64,000 nucleotides of DNA from Kiloniellaceae bacterium (GCA_021776175.1 JAJFGJ010000035.1:1-64000); one strand, 5' to 3'; positions 7,354 through 16,705 are shown, numbered from the stretch's first letter. Numbers and translations are program-made. The notes: a model not told the origin generated them from the sequence alone.

Positions 7354-9378
7354 GTGACCGACCAATCTTCGATTCTGAGCTTACGCGGAGAGAGCGAGCA
7401 AGTCGCCGATGCGGGCGATGCCCGGGCGTCGGAATCCCTGGCGGCCACGAACTTGGCCACGCTCGACGCCGTGCCCACGGAGCTCGACCGCCTGGTCGGC
7501 GATACCCACGCGGCCCTGCTCGAACTGCAGCGCCCGGACGGGCATTGGGTCTTTGAGTTCGAGGCCGATGCCACGATCCCGGCCGAATATATCTTGCTGC
7601 GCGCATTTCTGGGCGAACCCGACGACCCGCGCGAAGAAAAAATCGCCAATTACCTGCGCGGCATTCAGTTGGATGACGGAGGCTGGCCCCTGTTTTATCA
7701 GGGCCGTTTCGATCTAAGCGCGACCGTCAAGGCGTATTTCGCCCTCAAAATGGTAGGCGACGACCCCAAGGCGGAACACATGTGCCGGGCCCGCGAATTG
7801 ATTCGATCGCAAGGTGGCGCCGCGCAAGCCAACGTCTTTACCCGCATCATGCTGGCCTTGTTCGGCCAGGTTCCTTGGCACGCGGTGCCGGAGATGCCGG
7901 TCGAGATCATGCTGTTGCCGCGCTGGTTTCCCTTCCACCTGTCGAAGGTCTCGTACTGGTCGCGCACGGTCATCGTGCCGCTGCTGATTCTCATGAGCCT
8001 CAAGCCGCGCGCGAAAAACCCGCGCCGGGTGCGCATCGACGAATTGTTCCTCCGAGATCCGGATCGCGAACGCTATCCCATGAATGCGACCGGCGATGCC
8101 ATGGGCGCCTTCTTCGCCGGATTGAACAAGCTGCTGCGCACCACCAGCCGCAGTTTTCCCAAGGGCAGTCGGCGCTGGGCGATCGACAAGGCGGTCGACT
8201 TCATGACCCCGCGTTTGAACCGCGAGGACGGTTTGGGTGGAATTTTCCCGGCCATGGCAAACGCCGTGATGGCCTTCGATGCCCTGGGGCGGCCGCGCGA
8301 CGATCCCGACTATGCGGTCGCGCGCGAAGCCATCGAGAAGCTGTTGATCGACCGCGGACCCGACAAGATGTACTGCCAGCCTTGTCTGTCGCCGGTCTGG
8401 GATACCTGCCTCGCCGCTCACGCCATGCTGGAGGCGGGCGAGGACCCGGACGGCGCCAGCATGCGCAAGACCATCGATTGGATGCTGGAGCGCGAGATCA
8501 CCGACACCCTGGGCGATTGGTCCTGGCGGCGGCCCGGCCTTCCGCCGGGCGGCTGGGCGTTCCAGTATTGGAACGATCATTACCCCGATGTCGATGACAC
8601 GGCGGTCGTGGTCATGGCGCTCGACCGCACCGGCGATCCACGTTGCCGCCCGGCGATTGAACGCTCGACCGATTGGATTCTGGGCATGCAGAGCAGCAAC
8701 GGGGGTTGGGGCGCCTTCGATGCCGAGAACGAATACTACTACATGAACCACATCCCCTTCGCCGACCATGGCGCGCTGTTGGACCCGCCGACCGTGGACG
8801 TGACCGCGCGCTGCGTATCCATGTTGGCGCAGCTAGGCTTTGGGCGCGAGCATCAGGCAGTTCACCGGGGCCTGGAATTCCTGCGCCGGGAGCAGGAAGC
8901 GGACGGTTCCTGGTTTGGCCGCTGGGGCGTGAACTATATCTACGGCACCTGGTCGGCCCTGTGCGCCTTCAATGCCTGCGATGACGATCTTTCGGCCCCC
9001 CACATTCGTAAGGCGGTCGGGTTCCTGAAATCCTGGCAACGGCCCGATGGCGGTTGGGGCGAGGACTGCGCGACCTATTGGCAGGAAAACCGGGGCACCA
9101 TCAAGGCCTCGACCGCTTCGCAAACCGCCTGGGCGCTGCTGGGCCTCATGGCGGCGGGCGAGGTTGACAGCGAGGCCGTGCGCCGGGGTGTCGCTTTCCT
9201 TGAAAAAGCGCCGCGCGACGGCGCCAAGTGGCGCGAGAAATGGTACACGGGCATCGGCTTCCCGCGCGTGTTCTATTTGAATTATCACGGCTACAGCGCC
9301 TATTTCCCGCTTTGGGCCCTGGCCCGTTATCGCAATCTGCGCCAAAGCAACGAACGCCGCGTGCGATTCGGGATGTGA
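7354..9378 (+). CDS. shc: Squalene-hopene cyclase
   Basis: A 674-residue monotopic inner-membrane cyclase that converts squalene to hopene/hopanol, the committed hopanoid step. The catalytic acid motif DVDDTA is at residues 412-417, and several QW repeats are visible (for example QSSNGGWGAFDAEN and QRPDGGWGEDCATYW). The length is usual for bacterial enzymes. The start is GTG with about 35 residues before the first conserved part. The last bases overlap the hpnG start (GTGA), which suggests tight coupling. hpnF is a synonym. Confidence 0.96.
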   Translation: MTDQSSILSLRGESEQVADAGDARASESLAATNLATLDAVPTELDRLVGDTHAALLELQRPDGHWVFEFEADATIPAEYILLRAFLGEPDDPREEKIANYLRGIQLDDGGWPLFYQGRFDLSATVKAYFALKMVGDDPKAEHMCRARELIRSQGGAAQANVFTRIMLALFGQVPWHAVPEMPVEIMLLPRWFPFHLSKVSYWSRTVIVPLLILMSLKPRAKNPRRVRIDELFLRDPDRERYPMNATGDAMGAFFAGLNKLLRTTSRSFPKGSRRWAIDKAVDFMTPRLNREDGLGGIFPAMANAVMAFDALGRPRDDPDYAVAREAIEKLLIDRGPDKMYCQPCLSPVWDTCLAAHAMLEAGEDPDGASMRKTIDWMLEREITDTLGDWSWRRPGLPPGGWAFQYWNDHYPDVDDTAVVVMALDRTGDPRCRPAIERSTDWILGMQSSNGGWGAFDAENEYYYMNHIPFADHGALLDPPTVDVTARCVSMLAQLGFGREHQAVHRGLEFLRREQEADGSWFGRWGVNYIYGTWSALCAFNACDDDLSAPHIRKAVGFLKSWQRPDGGWGEDCATYWQENRGTIKASTASQTAWALLGLMAAGEVDSEAVRRGVAFLEKAPRDGAKWREKWYTGIGFPRVFYLNYHGYSAYFPLWALARYRNLRQSNERRVRFGM

Positions 9379-10067
9379 CGCGCTTAGGTTTCGTCACCGG
9401 CCTTCGGGCCGAATCTAAAATACTCGAAACAGCCGCAAAACGCGCCCAGCGCACCGCCCCTTCAATTGTGTGTGCCGGCGCCCATGACGGGCGGGCGCAA
9501 GACGGTGCCGCGCGCCTGATCGCGCAAGGCGCGGCGGCGATTGTCAGCTTCGGCCTGTGCGGCGGTCTCGACCCGAATCTGCGGCCGGGCACGCTGATCC
9601 TGGCCGAAGCGGTGACGGATCGAGACGGGCGGCATTTCGATACCGATCCGGGCCTGCGCTCGCGGCTGCTTGGCCGGCTTCAAGCGGGGGGTCTGACGCC
9701 GTTCGGCGGCACTCTGCTGGGCAGCGGCCGGGCGGTCACTTCAGGGGCCGAGAAAATCCGCCTGCACGGCGCGGTGGGCGCGGCCGCGGTCGATATGGAA
9801 AGTCACGGCGTGGCGCTTGCGGCGGCAAAAGCCGGCGTGCCTTTCCTTGTCGTGCGCGCGCTTGCCGACCCGGCGGCACGAGACTTGCCGCAAGCGGCAC
9901 AGGTCGCCACGGACCCGGATGGCGGTGTTCGTTACGGCGCGATCATGGGCGCCTTGCTGAGCCGGCCATGGGAGATCGCGGCCATGATTCGCTTAGGGGC
10001 CGAAGCCCGGCAGGCTTTCGCGGTTTTGGAGCGCGCGGCGGAAACGGTACTCGTCATCGAAGGCTAG
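9375..10067 (+). CDS. hpnG: Hopanoid-associated phosphorylase HpnG
   Basis: A 230-residue nucleoside phosphorylase-fold protein that removes adenine from adenosylhopane to give the ribosyl-hopane precursor of bacteriohopanetetrol-type hopanoids. Seen here are the glycine-rich SFGLCGGLDPNL loop and the ribose-binding VDMESHGVA motif. I chose the GTG at 9375, which overlaps the shc stop by 4 nt; a longer in-frame reading exists upstream but lies inside shc. It is the last gene of the plus-strand hopanoid run and converges on hpnH across a short repeat. Confidence 0.9.
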   Translation: MTRLGFVTGLRAESKILETAAKRAQRTAPSIVCAGAHDGRAQDGAARLIAQGAAAIVSFGLCGGLDPNLRPGTLILAEAVTDRDGRHFDTDPGLRSRLLGRLQAGGLTPFGGTLLGSGRAVTSGAEKIRLHGAVGAAAVDMESHGVALAAAKAGVPFLVVRALADPAARDLPQAAQVATDPDGGVRYGAIMGALLSRPWEIAAMIRLGAEARQAFAVLERAAETVLVIEG

Positions 10068-10086
10068 GGGGCCGGACCGCATCCTT

Positions 10087-10139
10087 CGTCCTTCGACAGG
10101 CTCAGGATGAGGCCCTCATGCTGAGCTTGTCGAAGCACG
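10087..10139. repeat. Dispersed CTGAGCTTGTCGAAG-type inverted repeat, copy 1
   Basis: A 53-nt hairpin-forming repeat: left arm CGTCCTTCGACAGGCTCAGG, right arm CATGCTGAGCTTGTCGAAG. It lies between the convergent hpnG and hpnH genes, where it could end transcription from both sides. A longer full copy is at 44221-44305 and a half copy at 61953-61980. Confidence 0.85.
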
Positions 10140-10171
10140 AGGGCCGGGGCCTCGATTGATCGGCGGCCGCC

Positions 10172-11338
10172 TTACTCGGCGGCGGCGGAAGCTTTCTTGC
10201 CGGGCTTCTTGGGTTCGCCGGTGTGAACCTCCGACACCGCTTCGGCGACCAGGCGGTCGAAGATGAACTCGGCCGGGCGCTGGTTGGCGAGTTGGATGTC
10301 GGGCGCCTTGGGGCCCTCGGTGCGCACGCCGCGCAGGAAAACGCCGAGCGCCTTGAGCGGATGCTTGACCGTATCGTTGACCGCGGTCGGCTCATAACCG
10401 CAATGGACCATACAGTTCGCGCACTTTTCGTAGTTGCCGGTCCCGTAGGTTTCCCACTCGGTCTCGTTCATCAACTCCGTGAAAGTCCTCGTGTAGCCTT
10501 CGTTCAACAGGTAGCAGGGCCGTTGCCAGCCGAAGATGTTGCGGGTCGGGTTACCCCAGGGCGTGCAGTGATATTCTTGATTGCCGGCCAGGAAATCGAG
10601 AAACAGGCTGGACTGCGAGAACGCCCACTTCTTCCCCTTGGGCTTGTTCTTGCCGCGCCGGAACACCTCGCGGAAAAGATCGCTGGTCTGGTGGCGGCTG
10701 AGGAAGTGGTCCTGATTGGGCGCCCGCTCGTAAGCGTAACCGGGCGACACGGTGATGCCTTCGATGCCGAGCTCGGTGACGTAATCGAAGAAGGCCTCGA
10801 CCTGATCTGCCTTGGCGTTGTTGAACAGGGTGCAGTTGATGTTAACGCGGAACCCGGCATCCTTGACCATGCGGATCGCCTTGACCGCGCGCGCGAACAC
10901 GCCTTTTTGGTCGACCGCGCGGTCGTGTTCTTCTTCCAGGCCGTCGAGATGGATCGAGAAGGTGAGATACGGACTCGGCTTGAAGAGGTGCAGTTTCTTT
11001 TCCAGCAGCAAGGCGTTGGTGCAGAGATAGACAAACTTCTTGCGCTTGACGATCTCGGCCACGATCTCGCCCATCTCCTTGTGCAGTAGAGGCTCGCCGC
11101 CGGGTATCGACACGATTGGCGCCCCGCACTCCTCCACCGCCTCGATACACTCGGCGACCGAGAGGCGGCGGTTCAGGATCTCGGCGGGGTAGTCGATCTT
11201 GCCGCATCCCGGACAGGCCAGGTTGCACCGGAACAGGGGTTCGAGCATGAGGACGAGCGGATAGCGCTCGCGCCGGCTCAGGCGCTGCTTGAGGATATAG
11301 GCGCCGACGCGCACCTGCTGATTAAGTGGAACGGGCAC
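10172..11338 (-). CDS. hpnH: Adenosyl-hopene transferase HpnH (radical SAM)
   Basis: A 388-residue radical SAM enzyme that joins a 5'-deoxyadenosyl group to diploptene, giving adenosylhopane, the substrate of HpnG. The [4Fe-4S] ligands are Cys38, Cys42 and Cys45 in FRCNLACPGCGK, and a SAM-contact GGEP motif follows near residue 80. A C-terminal part has Cys residues in YEKCANCMVHCGYEP, as in longer radical SAM enzymes with extra clusters or zinc. The C-terminal tail is Lys/Pro-rich. It lies behind hpnA on the same strand with an 87-nt gap, while its pathway partners are on the opposite strand. Confidence 0.93.
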   Translation of the reverse strand: MPVPLNQQVRVGAYILKQRLSRRERYPLVLMLEPLFRCNLACPGCGKIDYPAEILNRRLSVAECIEAVEECGAPIVSIPGGEPLLHKEMGEIVAEIVKRKKFVYLCTNALLLEKKLHLFKPSPYLTFSIHLDGLEEEHDRAVDQKGVFARAVKAIRMVKDAGFRVNINCTLFNNAKADQVEAFFDYVTELGIEGITVSPGYAYERAPNQDHFLSRHQTSDLFREVFRRGKNKPKGKKWAFSQSSLFLDFLAGNQEYHCTPWGNPTRNIFGWQRPCYLLNEGYTRTFTELMNETEWETYGTGNYEKCANCMVHCGYEPTAVNDTVKHPLKALGVFLRGVRTEGPKAPDIQLANQRPAEFIFDRLVAEAVSEVHTGEPKKPGKKASAAAE

Positions 11339-11425
11339 TTTAGCCTCTCGAAACTGCTGGAAGGGTTCCCCTGGCGCTCATACCTAGGCCCTTTGGTCCT
11401 GGATTCCAAGAGCCTTGCCGCGTAA

Positions 11426-12421
11426 TCACCCCTTCGTGTAGCCGGAATCCTGGAACCATCGCACCGCGTCGGCCAGGGCTTCTTGGGCCGGGCGGGCGCG
11501 GTATCCCAGGCGCTCGCGGGCCTTGGCGCTGGAAAAGAACATCTTTTTCTTGGCCATGCGCAGGCCGTCCACGGTCACGAAGGGCTCGCCCTTGCCGGTC
11601 AGGCGGGCCCAGGCCTCGGCGGCGTGGGCGGCCGGCATGAGGGCGTCATGGGGGATGCGCACCCGCGGCGGGCGCCGGCCGCACAAGGCCGCGATAGTGG
11701 CCAGGATTTCGCTCAGGGTCAGGTCCTCGCCGCCCAGGATATAGCGCTCCCCGGCCTCGCCCTTGTCGAAGGCCAGCAAGTGCCCGGCCGCGACATCGTC
11801 GACGTGAACCACGTTCAGACCGGTATCGACGAAGGCCGGCATGCGCCCGGCGGCTGCTTCCACAATCATGCGCCCCGTGGGGGTCGGCTTGATATCGCGC
11901 GGTCCCACGGGGGTCGAGGGATTGACGATCACGGCCGGCAGACCGGCCTCGCGCACCAGGGTATCGACCTCGCGCTCGGCCAGGAATTTGGAGCGCTTGT
12001 AGTGGCCGATCATATCGTCCAGGGAAACCGGTGTCGTCTCATTCCCAGGGGCGCCTCCGCCCACGATGCCCAGGGTCGCGACGCTGCTGGTATAGACGAT
12101 ACGCGAAACCCCGGCCTCGCCGGCCAGTTCCATGAGCCGCCGGGTGCCGGCGACGTTGGCGTTATAGATCTCCTCCGGGCGCGGGACCCAGAGGCGATAG
12201 TCGGCGGCGACGTGAAACAGCGCCCGGCAGCCGCGCAGGGCCCGCTCCAGCGAGGCTGGATCGCCTAGATCGCCTTCCGCGACCTCAAGCTCAAGATCGG
12301 CGAGATTGCGCCGGTCGCTGCCCGGCCGGGCCAGGACCCTGACCGTCTCGCCCCGCGCCAGCAGTTGGCGCGCGACCGCCGAACCGACGAAACCGGTCGC
12401 GCCCGTGACCAGTGCCGTCAT
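11426..12421 (-). CDS. hpnA: Hopanoid-associated sugar epimerase HpnA
   Basis: A 331-residue extended short-chain dehydrogenase/NAD-dependent epimerase. The NAD motif VTGATGFVGSA is at residues 4-14, the active-site serine region reads VYTSSVATLG, and the catalytic Tyr-Lys pair is in YKRSKFLAE. It matches HpnA, conserved in hopanoid clusters and thought to act on sugar-like head groups; the exact reaction is not established from sequence. It overlaps the upstream nucleotidyltransferase gene by 4 nt and precedes hpnH on the same strand. Confidence 0.9.
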   Translation of the reverse strand: MTALVTGATGFVGSAVARQLLARGETVRVLARPGSDRRNLADLELEVAEGDLGDPASLERALRGCRALFHVAADYRLWVPRPEEIYNANVAGTRRLMELAGEAGVSRIVYTSSVATLGIVGGGAPGNETTPVSLDDMIGHYKRSKFLAEREVDTLVREAGLPAVIVNPSTPVGPRDIKPTPTGRMIVEAAAGRMPAFVDTGLNVVHVDDVAAGHLLAFDKGEAGERYILGGEDLTLSEILATIAALCGRRPPRVRIPHDALMPAAHAAEAWARLTGKGEPFVTVDGLRMAKKKMFFSSAKARERLGYRARPAQEALADAVRWFQDSGYTKG

Positions 12422-13242
12422 GGCGTCGCGGTGCGGGCCTCGCGCGGCGGCGCGGTACTATCCTCGCGCGGCCGCGCGGTCTCCCCAGCGGGTGTTTCGC
12501 GGTCCGGGGCGGCCAAAATGGGAAAAATTTCCCGGTGCGCGCGTTCCAGGTCCTCGGGGAAGTCGATCTCGACCCAGGGCAGGCCGGTAATATCCTCGAC
12601 GCCGAAGCGGCCCGGGGGCTCGTCGATCAGGATGTTGCGCATGGCGTCCTCATAGATCGCATCGCGCCGTCCGGAGGCGACGATACGCTCCGCCTCGCCG
12701 ATCATCTTGGCGGCGATATCCGGCGAGAAGCGGGAGAATCCGACCCACTCGCCCCACCAGTCGTGGCGCCGTTCCGGGCGCTTGTGAAAATCGACCAGGA
12801 TATCGTCGCGCATGCACAGCCTGACGGGGTCCTCGCCTTCCTCCGTTTGGCGGTCCATGAGGAAGCAATTGTCCTGCGGGGTATCCAGGAGCCGCGCCAT
12901 CATGCGGTGATCGTAGAGCACGTCGCCGTCCATGAAGACCGCCGGCTCGCCGGCGGTGAAGGCCTCCTTGAGGGTCGCGAAGGAAAGTATCGCGCCTTCC
13001 TCGAAGTGCGGATTGAAACAGGTGTGGACCATGTCGCTTGCCCCGATGCGGGCGATCTCGGCCTTGACCTCTTCGGCCCGAAAGCCGATCACGAGGTCAA
13101 TGTGCTGTATGCCGCAGCCGCGCAGGATTTCGACATGGCGCTCAAGCAAGGTCTTACCGCCGAACGACAGCAGAACCTTTGGCGGTAGCTGGACGTTATT
13201 GAGGCGCCGGCCAACACCGGCCCCGAGGATACCCACTCTCAT
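12418..13242 (-). CDS. Sugar-phosphate/choline-type nucleotidyltransferase
   Basis: A 274-residue nucleotidyltransferase. The pyrophosphorylase signature is seen in ILGAGVGRRL followed by PKVLLSFGGKTLLERH (residues 5-36), and a metal-binding DGDVLYD motif lies near residue 100. The protein resembles the NTP_transferase group that makes CDP- or UDP-activated small alcohols and sugars (LicC-like enzymes among them). The last 25 residues are Ala/Arg/Thr-rich and look non-conserved. Its stop overlaps the hpnA start by 4 nt, so it is probably made together with HpnA and HpnH, suggesting it activates a head group for hopanoid decoration. That role is inference. Confidence 0.75.
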   Translation of the reverse strand: MRVGILGAGVGRRLNNVQLPPKVLLSFGGKTLLERHVEILRGCGIQHIDLVIGFRAEEVKAEIARIGASDMVHTCFNPHFEEGAILSFATLKEAFTAGEPAVFMDGDVLYDHRMMARLLDTPQDNCFLMDRQTEEGEDPVRLCMRDDILVDFHKRPERRHDWWGEWVGFSRFSPDIAAKMIGEAERIVASGRRDAIYEDAMRNILIDEPPGRFGVEDITGLPWVEIDFPEDLERAHREIFPILAAPDRETPAGETARPREDSTAPPREARTATP

Positions 13243-13376
13243 ATCGAATCCTTGCGATGGTCCCCGAGGGGAGCCGGTCAGACGCTTGCGTCAATCGCTA
13301 AAATTGGGTCTGGGAGGCGTTTCGTCAATGCCGTCGTGACGGCAAGGCCCCAGGCTCACGGAAACGGGAAGGTGCG

Positions 13377-14231
13377 CTAGCCAGGCGACAGGCCGCGCAG
13401 CCGTTCGTTGCGCCGGCGCAGCAGCTCCAGCATGGTCAGGAGCAGCATGGAGATCATCACCAGCAAGGTGGCGACCGCCAGGATGGTCGGGCGGATTTCC
13501 TCGCGGATGCCAGAGAACATCTTCCACGGGATGGTGCGCTGCTCGACCGAGCCGACGAACAGCACCACCACCACCTCGTCGAAGGAGGTGATGAAGGCGA
13601 ACAACCCGCCCGAGATCACGCCGGGCAGGATCAGCGGCACGATGACCTTGAAGAAGGTCCGCGTCGGGTTGGCGCCAAGGCTGGCCGAGGCCCGTACCAG
13701 CGATTGGTCGAAGCCGACCAGGGTCGCGGTCACGGTGATAACCACGAAGGGCGTGCCGAGCGCCGCATGGGCCAGGATCACGCCCAGGTGGGTCGAGGCG
13801 AGGCCGATGCGGGTATAGAAGAAAAACATCCCCGCCGCCGAGATGATCAAGGGCACGATCATGGGCGAGATCAGGATCGCCATGACCGCCGAGCGGAACG
13901 GCATCGCCGGGCTGCTGAGGCCGAGCGCGGCGACAGTGCCGACCGAGGTCGACATCAAAGTGGCGAAGATGGCGATGAAAAAGCTGTTGCCGACCGCGTC
14001 GCGCCAGGATTGCTCGGCGAAAAATTCCTCATACCACTTGGTGCTGTAGCCAGCCGGGTCGAGGGACAGCATTTCCGGCGTGAAGGTGAAATAAGGCAGC
14101 TCGTTGAAACTGAGCGGTATGATCACGAAGATCGGCGCGATCAGGAATACGAAGATCGCCGCGCAAATGGTCCTGTAAGCATAAAACCAGGAGCGTTCCA
14201 GCGGGCCGGCATAGGGAGGGAGTGAGGACAT
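13377..14231 (-). CDS. ABC transporter permease, PotC-like
   Basis: A 284-residue inner-membrane permease of the spermidine/putrescine (and related) importer type. About six membrane segments are visible, the first at roughly residues 14-36, and the ATPase-coupling loop carries the typical ASASLGANPTRTFFKVIVP sequence. It is the last gene of a minus-strand operon (ATPase, binding protein, permease, permease). Only 4 nt separate it from the upstream permease gene. Confidence 0.9.
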   Translation of the reverse strand: MSSLPPYAGPLERSWFYAYRTICAAIFVFLIAPIFVIIPLSFNELPYFTFTPEMLSLDPAGYSTKWYEEFFAEQSWRDAVGNSFFIAIFATLMSTSVGTVAALGLSSPAMPFRSAVMAILISPMIVPLIISAAGMFFFYTRIGLASTHLGVILAHAALGTPFVVITVTATLVGFDQSLVRASASLGANPTRTFFKVIVPLILPGVISGGLFAFITSFDEVVVVLFVGSVEQRTIPWKMFSGIREEIRPTILAVATLLVMISMLLLTMLELLRRRNERLRGLSPG

Positions 14232-14235
14232 ATCG

Positions 14236-15507
14236 CTACCCGAGCTTCATGTTGTCGATACCGACGATCTTGTCGTAGAGGAAGTAGAGTGCCAGCACGA
14301 TGGCGAGCAGCATGACGCCGAGCGCGGCGGCCAGCCCCCAGTTCTGCGTGCTGCCGCTGATGAAGGAGGCGATGAAGTTGGAGATCAGGGTGCCGGTTCG
14401 CCCACCGACCAGCGCCGGCGTGATGTAGTAGCCGATGGCCAGGATGAACACGAGAATACCGCCGGCGCCGACACCGGCCACGGTGTTGGGCATGTAAACC
14501 TTGACGAAGGCGGTGAACGGCGTCGCGCCGAGCGAGCGAGCGGCGCGCATATAAGAAGGCGGAATCGTCTTCATCACCGAATACAGCGGCAATATCATAA
14601 ACGGCAGCAGAATATGGGTCATGGCCACGATGGTGCCGAACTGATTGTGAATCAGCTGCAAGCGGTCGCCATCGTCGATCAAACCTATCCCGACCAGGAA
14701 ACTGTTGATCACGCCCTGGGTTTGCAGCAAGGCGATCCACGATGTGGTCCGCACCAGGAGCGAGGTCCAGAACGGCAGCAGCACCAGGATCATCAAGAGG
14801 TTCCCGGATCGTAGCGGCAAGGTCGCCAACAGATAGGAGACCGGATAAGCGAGCAGCAGGCACAGCACGGTGATCAAGCCGCTGAGCCACAGCGTGCGGC
14901 CAAACAAATGGACATAGATCTGCCGGTTCTCGGGGCGCATCCCGATACTGCCGTCGGGCTGGTATTGCATGTCCGCCGCAGCCAGGAAGAAGCTCGCGGT
15001 GAAGTCGCCTTTTTCGCGCTTGATTAGATTCCAAAGGTCGAGGTTTTTCCACCGCTTGTCGATCTTGAGCAGCTTTTCGCGGTACGGTCCCTGCGTTATC
15101 TTCGGCGCCTTGCGTCCGCTTTTGCGGAACAGGCTCGCCGCGCCCGACACCTCGTAGTTGAGCCGCCGCGCCACGCGGCCGAGCGTCTTGTTCTTCCTGC
15201 CCTCGGCCATGTCCTTGACGATGGCCTCGAACACCGGTTCGCCGGGCAGGTCGCCCGAGGTTTCATCCCATGCCTCGATCGCTACCACCGTGCGCGGCAG
15301 AATATCGGCGACGATTTGATCCTCGACGCTGCGGAACAGCATGTCGAAGATCGGCAGCACGAAGGTGACCAGAAGAAAGGCGAAAAGCGGCAATACGAGC
15401 ATCACCGCGCGTAGTCGCGAGCGGAAGAGGGCGCGCTCGAGCGCGAGCTTGAGCGGCACGCCATCGGCGGTGCGCATCGTATCGCCAGTTATCTCCGCTT
15501 GCGCCAC
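14236..15507 (-). CDS. ABC transporter permease, PotB-like, with large extracytoplasmic insert
   Basis: A 423-residue permease, over 100 residues longer than typical PotB proteins. After the first membrane segment (about residues 33-55) comes an insert of roughly 140 residues, rich in charged residues and predicted to face the periplasm, before the next hydrophobic stretch near residue 205. The C-terminal half has the permease core and the coupling motif ARSLGATPFTAFVKVYMP. Several alphaproteobacterial polyamine/opine-type importers carry such an insert. It pairs with the permease encoded immediately downstream. Confidence 0.88.
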   Translation of the reverse strand: MAQAEITGDTMRTADGVPLKLALERALFRSRLRAVMLVLPLFAFLLVTFVLPIFDMLFRSVEDQIVADILPRTVVAIEAWDETSGDLPGEPVFEAIVKDMAEGRKNKTLGRVARRLNYEVSGAASLFRKSGRKAPKITQGPYREKLLKIDKRWKNLDLWNLIKREKGDFTASFFLAAADMQYQPDGSIGMRPENRQIYVHLFGRTLWLSGLITVLCLLLAYPVSYLLATLPLRSGNLLMILVLLPFWTSLLVRTTSWIALLQTQGVINSFLVGIGLIDDGDRLQLIHNQFGTIVAMTHILLPFMILPLYSVMKTIPPSYMRAARSLGATPFTAFVKVYMPNTVAGVGAGGILVFILAIGYYITPALVGGRTGTLISNFIASFISGSTQNWGLAAALGVMLLAIVLALYFLYDKIVGIDNMKLG

Positions 15508-15598
15508 GCTCTTCCTCCGTTGGGTAGAGAAATTGCCAGTTGAGAAATCGCGGCGGGGGAGGGCACCTGCCCTTCCCCGCCGGTCATTTCAGTCTTAC

Positions 15599-16705
15599 TT
15601 ACTTCGCGAGCCAGGCGTTGAAACGCTCGTCCAGCTCCGCCCGGTGATCGGCCCACCAGACATAGTCGAAGTTCAGCGTGGTCTTGGCATTATTCGGATC
15701 GGTCGGCATGTGCGGCTTCATGTCGATGCCGAGTTCCGCGTGGTTGCCGACCAGCGGCGCCGACGACGCACGTGCCGGGCCGTAGGAGATGAACTTCGCC
15801 TGGTCGGCCAGACGTTGGGTGTCGGTCCCGAACTTCAGGTACTTTTTGACCTCCGCCAGGTTCTTGGTGCCTTTGGGGATGACCCAGCCATCGAGATCGA
15901 AGACCTGCCAGTCCCAAAGCATGCCGATCGGCTGATTCTTCTCGGCGATGGCCGAGAACAAGCGGCCGTTATAGGCCGAGGCCATGACCACTTCGCCGTC
16001 GGCGAGCAACTGTGGCGGCTGCGCACCCTTGGTCCACCAGATGACACTGTCCTTGATAGTGTCGAGCCTGGCGAAAGCCCGGTCGATGCCTTCAGGCGTG
16101 TCCATGACTTCGTAGACCTTTTCGCCCGGTACGCCGTCGGCGATCAGCGCCCATTCGATATTGCCGATCGGCTTCTTCTCGAGCGCGCGCTTGCCCGGGT
16201 ACTTCTTCAGGTCGAACACATCGGCGATGGTGGTCGGCGCCGTGCCGCCCACCATATCGGTGCGGAAGCCGAAGGTGGTCGAATACACGATCAGCGGGAT
16301 GTAGCAGTTGGTGTCGCCGGGGTTCAGCGAGCCGGGGATAAAGTCCTTGGAGGCCGGTGTGTTGTCCGGCGCCATGGCCAGCAGCTCATCGGGATCGAAT
16401 TCCTCGACCAAGCCCTCTTCGCAGGCGGTGATCGCGTCGGCGGCGACCATGTCGACCAAGTCCCAGGTCACGTTGCCGGCTTCGACCTGGGCGCGAAGCT
16501 TGGCCAGACCCTCGGCCGAGCTGTCGTCGTTGATGATCTTCACGTCCGGGTTCGCGGCCATGTAGGGATCGTGATACGCCTTCTGCTGGCTGGCGGTGTA
16601 GGCGCCGCCCCAGGAGACGAACGTCAGGTCAACCGCCTGCGCGCTGGCCGTCATCGCGAATGCCGCGACAAGGGCCAAGGATGTGGATCCGAGTAATCGT
16701 TTCAT
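15599..16705 (-). CDS. Periplasmic substrate-binding protein, PotD-like
   Basis: A 368-residue periplasmic solute-binding protein for the ABC importer encoded around it. The N-terminus is a Sec signal peptide with a hydrophobic core and an Ala-x-Ala type cleavage site (TASAQA, near residue 24). The mature part resembles type II binding proteins for spermidine/putrescine (FVSWGGAYT, then WDLVDMV). The binding residues cannot be assigned to one substrate by eye, so polyamine import is a family-level call. A ribosome site (CAGGGAGTTGACAG) precedes the ATG. Confidence 0.88.
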   Translation of the reverse strand: MKRLLGSTSLALVAAFAMTASAQAVDLTFVSWGGAYTASQQKAYHDPYMAANPDVKIINDDSSAEGLAKLRAQVEAGNVTWDLVDMVAADAITACEEGLVEEFDPDELLAMAPDNTPASKDFIPGSLNPGDTNCYIPLIVYSTTFGFRTDMVGGTAPTTIADVFDLKKYPGKRALEKKPIGNIEWALIADGVPGEKVYEVMDTPEGIDRAFARLDTIKDSVIWWTKGAQPPQLLADGEVVMASAYNGRLFSAIAEKNQPIGMLWDWQVFDLDGWVIPKGTKNLAEVKKYLKFGTDTQRLADQAKFISYGPARASSAPLVGNHAELGIDMKPHMPTDPNNAKTTLNFDYVWWADHRAELDERFNAWLAK

